Below are positions 57,606-64,000 of a stretch of 64,000 nucleotides of DNA, in pieces. The translations under genes were made by a program, and so were the position numbers. Source of the DNA: Isoetes taiwanensis (lineage: Eukaryota > Streptophyta > Lycopodiopsida > Isoetales > Isoetaceae); the NCBI GenBank assembly GCA_021234155.1, contig JAJEKV010000059.1, positions 4,212,571-4,276,570 on the forward strand, written 5' to 3'. Numbering within the stretch: the stretch's first letter is position 1; each line of letters starts with the position of its first letter. Under the pieces are notes generated by a model, which did not search any database, was not told the DNA's origin, and saw only the letters and a program-made list of their open reading frames with translations.

Positions 57606-60600
57606 CTCATTCCATTATGCAGAATACAAATACATGAGGCTGTGAGAATGGTTACACCAAACTGTCAACAGCTGCGTGACCAGGGAATAAATTACTAATC
57701 GCATATTTCTTATTAGCCAGAATGACTTTAGCTAAACTTGCTCGATATTAATCCCAAAACTTTCTGTGGTTTAGCTAAACACTACACATTTTTCCTCTCA
57801 TACTTTCTAGCCTTTAACTAAACTAACTCAAACATCATCCGAAAAATTTCTTTGGTGTGGCCAACAAAAAATATTAAGCCAAATTAGTATACCCTTTTTC
57901 AATCGTTTCCACTTATTTTAGTCATTTTCTTTGTGAAAACATTCTAAAATAATGCTAATTAGCAAATCTAGGACCCAAATTAATTCATAATGCTAGAAAC
58001 TAAACCAGTAATCATATATTTCATATAAACTAGAATAATGTTAGCTAAACTAGCCCGAAATTCATTCTAAAAGTTTATATGGTTTGGCTAAACAATACAA
58101 AATTTCATTCTCTTACTTTCTAGCATTTGGCTAAAGAGCTCCAGGGATGGTGCAGTCCCGAAAAAAGTTAAGCTAAAATTATTATTTTTTTTCCAATTTT
58201 TTCCATTTACTTTAGCCAATTTTTTTTTTAAAATGTGCTAAAAAATCGCCAAATAGCTAAGTTTAGCTCTTAAATTATTCCATGTGCGTGACACTTTAAG
58301 AAGAGACGGTTAAAAAGGACAATTTATACTGTCCATAAAGGGACCCAAGGGTAAAGAGACTCCAGTTACCGAGGAATTGATCAGTGATAATTGGCAAGTG
58401 GAGAACGAAAACTTTGAGCAGGAACTGTCCACTAATCCACATTGGTCTGATCTATCAGGTAAGATGTTTTTGTGCTGGGACGGGAACCATCGTACTAATG
58501 CATGGATGGAGGAAATTTCTGAAAGATACACATATGCCCCGAACATGCACATCAGAGTTCAAGCAACCTTTGTGGAGGTTGATAGAAAAAAAGAAGCTGA
58601 AACTCATAACTGCAATGAGAAGAATTAATGAGTAAGATCAGAATTTGAGCCTGTCATAAATCGTTTGCCAGTATTTGTACTAATTCAATGCTTTTTCCGT
58701 GTAGACTGAATGAGAAAGGAGTTGTAAGAGAGACACTCAAGGACTTGTATGCAGTGCACAAAGTGGCAACCAGAGACTTGAGAATGTTTACCAAAGAAGT
58801 GACAGAAGAAGAAATAGCAAAAGCTAGAGCTAAAGAAGTTAAAGTACTTGGAGAGGAACCTTGGTACCCTCTGACTAGATTCATGCTAGCTCAGATCTTA
58901 TACAAGGTACGTTAAATGTGGCACGCAAATACTATTTTAATTGTTGTGTGAACTGACAACGAGTATGTACAGGCCAATATTGAAAATGACATTGAATTGT
59001 TGATGAAGGTCCACACATAAAAAATGCCAGAGTTAAAAGCACGAGAAAAATCCGAGAAAGAAGTTAGAAGAAGATGGACAAATAAGCTACATAAATACTT
59101 AGCAATTGTTTGTCCTACCGTAGGACCAACATGGCTTAAGGCAGTGACCTCCAAAGATGTGAGCACAAACGATTTTAAACTGACACTAGAAAAGTTATAT
59201 GATATGGCCAAGGCAACAGTAGACAATGATGTTAGAAACAATTGGATATTGCTTATCACTACTGAGTCAAACCTCTTGAATAGCTACAGAATGCCAGGTA
59301 ATGACAGGGATTTTCATGAATGGATCAAAAAAGAAACTTAATTGGAGCATGTATAAAAAAAAGCAAGGAGCTTCTAAATGCCATACAAGAGGATGAGCCT
59401 GAATTTGTTCATTTAGAGAACACCACAGAAACAGTACATACTTCGTTCCGTTACATGAAAATGGAGTACAGGAAGAAGATATTCGTCAACAATGAGAAAC
59501 ACATGTCCCACACCGTTTCTTACGATAAAGCACATGATCTTCTCAATTGTGCCAAAAGAACAGTCTTCAGGTACTCTAACATAGAATCTTATTGATCTAA
59601 ATTCAATACTTTTTGCTTCACTAAAAATTATTCTTTCTTGCCATTTCCAGGTACATTAAGCATGCTATTCATAAGAAATACGTGGACAAACTACCAAGTA
59701 CTGTCCTACCATGGAAGCAAACAGATGATCAAGGATGGATGTACTCAGACAATCTGAATAAGAGATTCAATTCAAGATTAGTAGAATTTGAAATTGAAGA
59801 GTGTCCTTGGTGGTTAGATTTTCCAGAGAGTGAGTATCCAAAGGAAGAGAAGGATACATGGGCGGCATGTTCGCAAACAGATATAGACTCAATTAATCCA
59901 TCAAATTCGCAGGATGTGTCAAGTCCAGAGATGGAAAATACCAAAAGAAAACGCAAGGAGAAGTTAAAAAAAAACAAAAACAAAAAACGTAGACGTGATA
60001 TTGTCATATCAGATGAAGAGAATGATGAAAACTTGGCACATATTCATGATAGTCAAGATGTCATCCTCAATAGATTTAGTAAGGATTCTCAAATATCAGG
60101 ACATGGTGATCGTGCTGAAAATGATTTAAAAAAATATGGTAGTTGCTCTATAGGTTACGTATGGGCAAGTGCATCTGCTTTGACTGCAAATTTCACTTCA
60201 GAATCAGAGACATCCATTTTCAAAGTACTTCAAGAATTTGGAAAACAGAATAAGTTAGCTGATCATGCTTATAAAAGGAATGGGAAGAACAGGGATTGGG
60301 GTTGCCACATCGTTTTCTGTGATCTTCCTACAAATCAATACCCAACATGGGGTCATTCTACAAATCCACAATGAAATTCATGCGACTCCATCTTCATTGA
60401 AAACATCACTGCCATTGCAAATTTATGTATAGATGACAATGGCTTCTTCATAGTCATATGCACAGATGATCAGCTACCTAATATCGATTTCAATGCAAGG
60501 AAAAGAAATTTGCAGAAAAGGAGACTGTACCATATATACAGTTCCACACCCTTCGGCGTCACTACAGATGAGCTTGGTACAATTAACAATAATCACCTCT

Positions 60601-61266
60601 GCTTGTCAGTGTATTCTAGAGCAGGGCTGAAAACACCAAGGATCTCTAAGAATGTCTTCAGCAGTGCAGACCTTAATCAGCATGCATCGACAATTGTGCA
60701 TTACTTGCCAGATGAAGAGAAGTTATTTGTGTCCAATAAAAGAAATGATAGGTGCAATCTTGAGAAATCAGTCCGTTTCATGGAGTTCATTGTATCTAGC
60801 TTTTCTCCGACAAATTCATTGGTGTTGGATCTAATGCCCGGTGTTGGTTCACTTATGGAGGCATGTGCCATTCGTGGTAGACATTATTATGGCTTAGAGC
60901 AAGACCGAGACATGTATGAAGATGTTAAAGATAATCGGCTGTCTTACAAACACGCAAACATTGATGAAAAAATTGTTAAAGAACATGTCATTGAAGATAT
61001 TTCTGCAAATGTTGATGAGGCAGACATTATGGCCGAGGATGTGGATGAACCAGATGACTAGTTGGTATTTGATTTTAAAATATTTTATGTCCTTTCATTC
61101 TTTTTTGCAGATATTTAACTAACTGATATGCCATTGCCAACAGCATGCTGCTACCTTATGCAGACCAGCCTATTTTATGGAGCTGATTGAGTCACCAATT
61201 TTGTTACCAGCAAAAAAGAGGATAAGACGATGTATTTATGTAGATGATGAGGCAGATGAGGAATGA
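57606..61266 (+). pseudogene. ParB-like plus beta-class DNA methyltransferase gene, main part
   Basis: The frame of 32903-33409 resumes here: PLCRIQIHEAVRM...LRDQGINY, cut at 57694 by a 576-bp insert. A ParB-like domain follows with FLCWDGNHRTNAWMEEI (58470-58520). A frame shift in an A-run (58586) precedes an intron (about 58630-58705); the next exon ends at GT 58907. A third exon from 58973 has a TAA at 59018 and a shift near 59330. After an intron (about 59572-59651) the last large frame carries an NLS-like basic run (KRKRKEKLKKNKNKKRRR, about 59943-59996), VFCDLPTNQY (60312-60341, DPPY-like motif IV), one TGA at 60372, a beta-strand FFIVIC, then VLDLMPGVGSLMEACA (60822-60869, SAM motif I) and YGLEQD. 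The C-terminal exon is about 61144-61266. Motif IV before motif I indicates the beta class (N6/N4 type). CDLPT may impair catalysis. Confidence 0.6.
57695..58270. mobile_element. 576-bp insertion with TAAATTA duplication
   Basis: TAAATTA at 57688-57694 and 58271-58277 flanks the segment. Internally it is two diverged copies of a roughly 300-bp unit (TTTAGCTAAACTTGCTCG near 57728 and TTAGCTAAACTAGCCCG near 58042, each followed by GTTTAGCTAAACA or GTTTGGCTAAACA and TACTTTCTAGC). It interrupts the ParB-like coding region. It looks like a small non-autonomous element; clear terminal inverted repeats are not visible. Confidence 0.65.
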
Positions 61267-62265
61267 CATGGATTGATAATTGCCATCATACTTTTGAACT
61301 TTGTAATTTATAACTATTAAAACATAGTATCAACAAAAAGTGAACAAGCTTGGTTTCACAAGAACATTGGTCTACAAGCATACCATGATTCATCTATATT
61401 GATCCTTGCGGCAATGGTCCGCTTTCATTTTCGTATATCATGTCTTCCAGTGTGACTGAGTAGTCCAGTTTGTTGCCGAAGATCGCAAGAGATTGTCGAG
61501 TACTTCTGCATTATGCTGCGTCCTGTTCAGCAATAATAGCACATGTGCTTCCCTTTTCTGTTGGAAGAGGTGGTAGTTTCTATCGAAATGGCACCTGATC
61601 ATTGTTCAGCCATAGCTCGGTCATTTTCAGCATTATTTCCAGGGCCTTGCATTTGATTACTTCCCTTTTCAGCTGTAGAATGTAATGTACTTGTTCTTGC
61701 TTCCCCATTGCGTCTGCCTCTTTGTCTGCTCCTCCTGTATGAGCCCCCACCTTCTCTAGTCGACTAACACAGAATTGGAACTCGGTGCTGTGTCTTTTCT
61801 TGAAATTTTCTTAGGATCTCCATCTGTAAGCCATTCATTCTATCTAGAAGCGATTCAGAGAGTGATCGCTGCATGCGTAGCCCATTTTCTCCCCGTTGAA
61901 GCCTCGTGGTTACCATGTTTGCTGTGGGATTGCTCTATTCTTTCCTCTTCTGCTACTCTATTTTCCTGCCTTTACAATGAACTATGATAGTGCCGTACCT
62001 GGTAGTTCCCGCACTGCCGCACCCGCAAAGTATGTGGTCTGCATGTGTCAATGGTTGTAACTATTTGAAAGCATGTAGATGAAAGGAATATCTCAATTTT
62101 TTGAAAAAAAAACACCCAAAACACTTCGGTAAAAAAGCCACATCTTAGTTTCCCCCAAAATGTGAGCAACTTTATTGCATGCTTGGTTTCACATATTGTG
62201 GCTCCAGTTCAATTACTTCTTGACTGTTGAACATTTGCGTCTAAAACCTTTAACATGGTCGATTC
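61267..62265. other. Mostly non-coding, possible minus-strand remnant
   Basis: On the minus strand 61770-61890 reads MQRSLSESLLDRMNGLQMEI and onward, and 61600-61750 reads an Arg-rich stretch (YRRSRQRGRRNGEARTS). A stop separates them, and no frame exceeds 60 codons. It may be the 3' part of a decayed gene convergent with the methyltransferase gene. Nothing else is recognised. Confidence 0.25.
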
Positions 62266-62270
62266 ATTAT

Positions 62271-62458
62271 AGAAGCTATTGTTTAAAGCATGAAATTTAA
62301 GCATGTTCTTTAGCATGCACTATCCTTATCCAATGAGTGTATTGGGTGCCATTTGCTCCAACATAGAAGCTAAGGTTTAAAGTATGAAATTAGAGTTGTT
62401 CTCTAGCATATATTGCCCTTATCCAATGAGTGTATTGGGTGCCAATTAAGGTTCGATC
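62271..62458. repeat. 94-bp tandem duplication
   Basis: Two diverged copies start at 62271 and 62365 (AGAAGCTA, TTTAAAG-ATGAAAT), each ending with CCTTATCCAATGAGTGTATT and GGGTGCCA. Confidence 0.8.
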
Positions 62459-62721
62459 GATAAATTGTTTTTGAACATTGCTTTCACTCAAGGAAGGAAC
62501 CATGAGTCCTCAATATAATGAAGTGAACCTCTAGAATCGATAAGTCCTGATGTCGCAAAGTCTTTAAGATGCAATGTCTTTAAGATGCATCCTAGCTTAA
62601 GCTCGGCATTGTGTTGGAATATATCATGGAATGTATTTTAGGGTCTATAAATCGATCCATAAACGCAAAGCTAATATATTGGCTGCCATTAGACAATTTC
62701 AATAATAAAAACTAGTTACGG

Positions 62722-62740
62722 TGCCCAGCGTTGCTGGGCA
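62722..62740. repeat. Hairpin TGCCCAGC-GTT-GCTGGGCA
   Basis: A perfect 8-bp stem with a 3-base loop follows AAAACTAGTTACGG. It may mark the end of a mobile element, but I cannot name one. Confidence 0.6.
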
Positions 62741-64000
62741 AACGTTACGAACCTGCAAATGATAGCCAAATAAAAAGAAAAGATGTATACCATTATTGTT
62801 GAGTGTTTTGTGGATTATTGTTGGGCAATATGTGGAAAATGTAGCGAGGCTCTAAGTTTCATCTAAATATAACGATTTATACAACTTCTATTAAACATGA
62901 ACTTTACAATTTTTTGTCCTTGAAATAAAACCTAATATGGAATCTAAATAGCGTTCAGTATTGCTGGTATATAATGTATTTATTGCGCATAAGACAACAT
63001 TATGACACAGATGCAAACACATTAAGACAACATGCAAACACAGATGTATTTGCAAAACAAAATGAAGTAGAACATGTTAGTTTTGGAGATAAGGTGTATA
63101 AGAGCATGGAAGCATGGGTTTGCTCTTCTGATTTTCCATCATATCCATTCTCAAAAAAGATTAATCCTTACTCTTGTTACATCTTTAATATGCAGTCCCC
63201 TCAGGCTTAATATTTAAATGCTAACTATATCACAGAGAATAGTGCAGAGGCAAATGTAGGATGTGTATAAAATGCGCCATGTATTTAATGAGCATTGTCC
63301 AATTACCTGTTCCATGATATACAGTTTTGCATATGATTATCTCATCCTGCAAGTTGCTAGGTTCAAATCCATTGACACTTAATATGCCTCAGAAGCAAAC
63401 ATAGCATGGGACGTGACAGATCAGATATAACACACTTAATAATTGATGATATCAATGTCAGGAGGGATGTAACCAAACTCTTACAATTGCAAAATGCTTT
63501 CATCCATGTTTGTCTTGAGAATGGCCAAGGATGTGGCAGAAGCCAACAAAGATGTTAGGGTTTTAATTATTACCTTAAACAAGGTTTAAAATGAAACGCA
63601 CTTATTTAAGAAGTGCGTTTGAAAGATTCCTTTATAAAAATTGAAAACTTGAAAAAAACAGACAAAATAGGGAGCAAAATAGATTGTTGAGCACTTAGCG
63701 TTCGGAATACCCACAAAAAAGTAACATTTTTTAAGCTTTTTCATTTTTAAAAGAGGGCAAAAAAAAAATGCTGGAGAGAAACATTAGGTTCGAAAAGTCA
63801 ATAAGTTCTTATTGTTGAGAATAGAAGGAAATATAGTTTGCCTTTTTGCACGCTTAATGTAAGTACTACTAAAATCAAACATATAAAAGACAAAGAGTGT
63901 GAAATCATGGAGCAAGAGAGAGTTGATCTAATTAAGCATTGTTGAAGATACAAAGCTTTCAGTTTAAAAATTTTCATAAACAATTCTTAGCACATAGTTT
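62741..64000. other. Non-coding stretch
   Basis: AT-rich, no gene recognised. The frame at 62974-63210 has no motif. At 63590-63620 AAACGCACTT-ATTTAAG-AAGTGCGTTT forms a 10-bp inverted repeat. Confidence 0.5.

Noticed and set aside
62722-62740. Helitron 3' end
   Set aside because: The hairpin is present, but no CTRR terminus follows at the usual distance and no matching 5' TC end was seen.
62974-63210. 78-residue plus-strand frame
   Set aside because: No motif, splice context or similarity to other coding blocks in the window; probably chance.

Overview
The window looks like nuclear DNA from a land plant with a large, repeat-dense genome. Evidence: a plant-type bulb-lectin receptor kinase, Copia and CACTA elements with plant-typical ends, a tRNA-derived SINE, a tRNA-Met-type primer site, and GT-AG introns. 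A seed-free plant such as a fern is my guess, but the sequence does not prove it. Only one gene looks intact: the receptor-like kinase at 17727-20174 (-). Almost everything else is mobile DNA in various states of decay.

Layout. 1.9-8.5 kb: copy A of an unusual DNA-transposon family (transposase-like gene on +, FCP1-like phosphatase gene on -, then remnants of a coiled-coil/Cys-His gene). 8.8-11.0 kb: decayed LINE with a (CTTC)n tail. 11-17.7 kb: non-coding DNA with a CACTA terminus ending at 14603, a gene fragment and GGAAACCCTTCC-type inverted repeats. 17.7-20.2 kb: receptor kinase. 22.1-24.6 kb: 5'-truncated L1-type LINE with a perfect 17-bp target duplication. 26-31.8 kb: copy B of the transposon family, interrupted by a SINE. 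31.8-33.4 kb: divergent promoter region, a 74-bp tandem array of GAACGG-CCGTTC palindromes, and the first coding part of a ParB-like/DNA-methyltransferase gene. 33410-57600: a young Copia element that splits that gene. The Copia itself carries copy C (37678-46453, with terminal inverted repeats and a TCTT target duplication) and, in its 3' LTR, a 9.8-kb CACTA element (47267-57067, ATT target duplication) that contains a gag-only LTR retrotransposon remnant. 57.6-61.3 kb: the rest of the ParB-like/methyltransferase gene. 61.3-64 kb: non-coding.

How it fits together. Copies A, B and C share a tail-to-tail arrangement. One gene encodes a putative DDE-type transposase (Cys-rich zinc motifs, then SDGCSSQFKS and HGKGEHDGQGA blocks). 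The opposing gene encodes an FCP1/NIF-like HAD phosphatase domain with a D-x-N catalytic box. Recurrence in three independently decayed copies argues that the phosphatase is a stable part of the element. In copy B the phosphatase gene is head-to-head with the ParB-like/methyltransferase gene. That protein has a DGNHR box, an NLS-like basic stretch, a degenerate DPPY-type motif and a glycine-rich SAM motif, an order resembling prokaryotic/phage beta-class ParB-methyltransferases. Whether it belongs to the transposon or is a neighbouring gene is not settled here. All these element genes carry stops, frameshifts or insertions in this window, so they are relics of systems that may be intact elsewhere in the genome.
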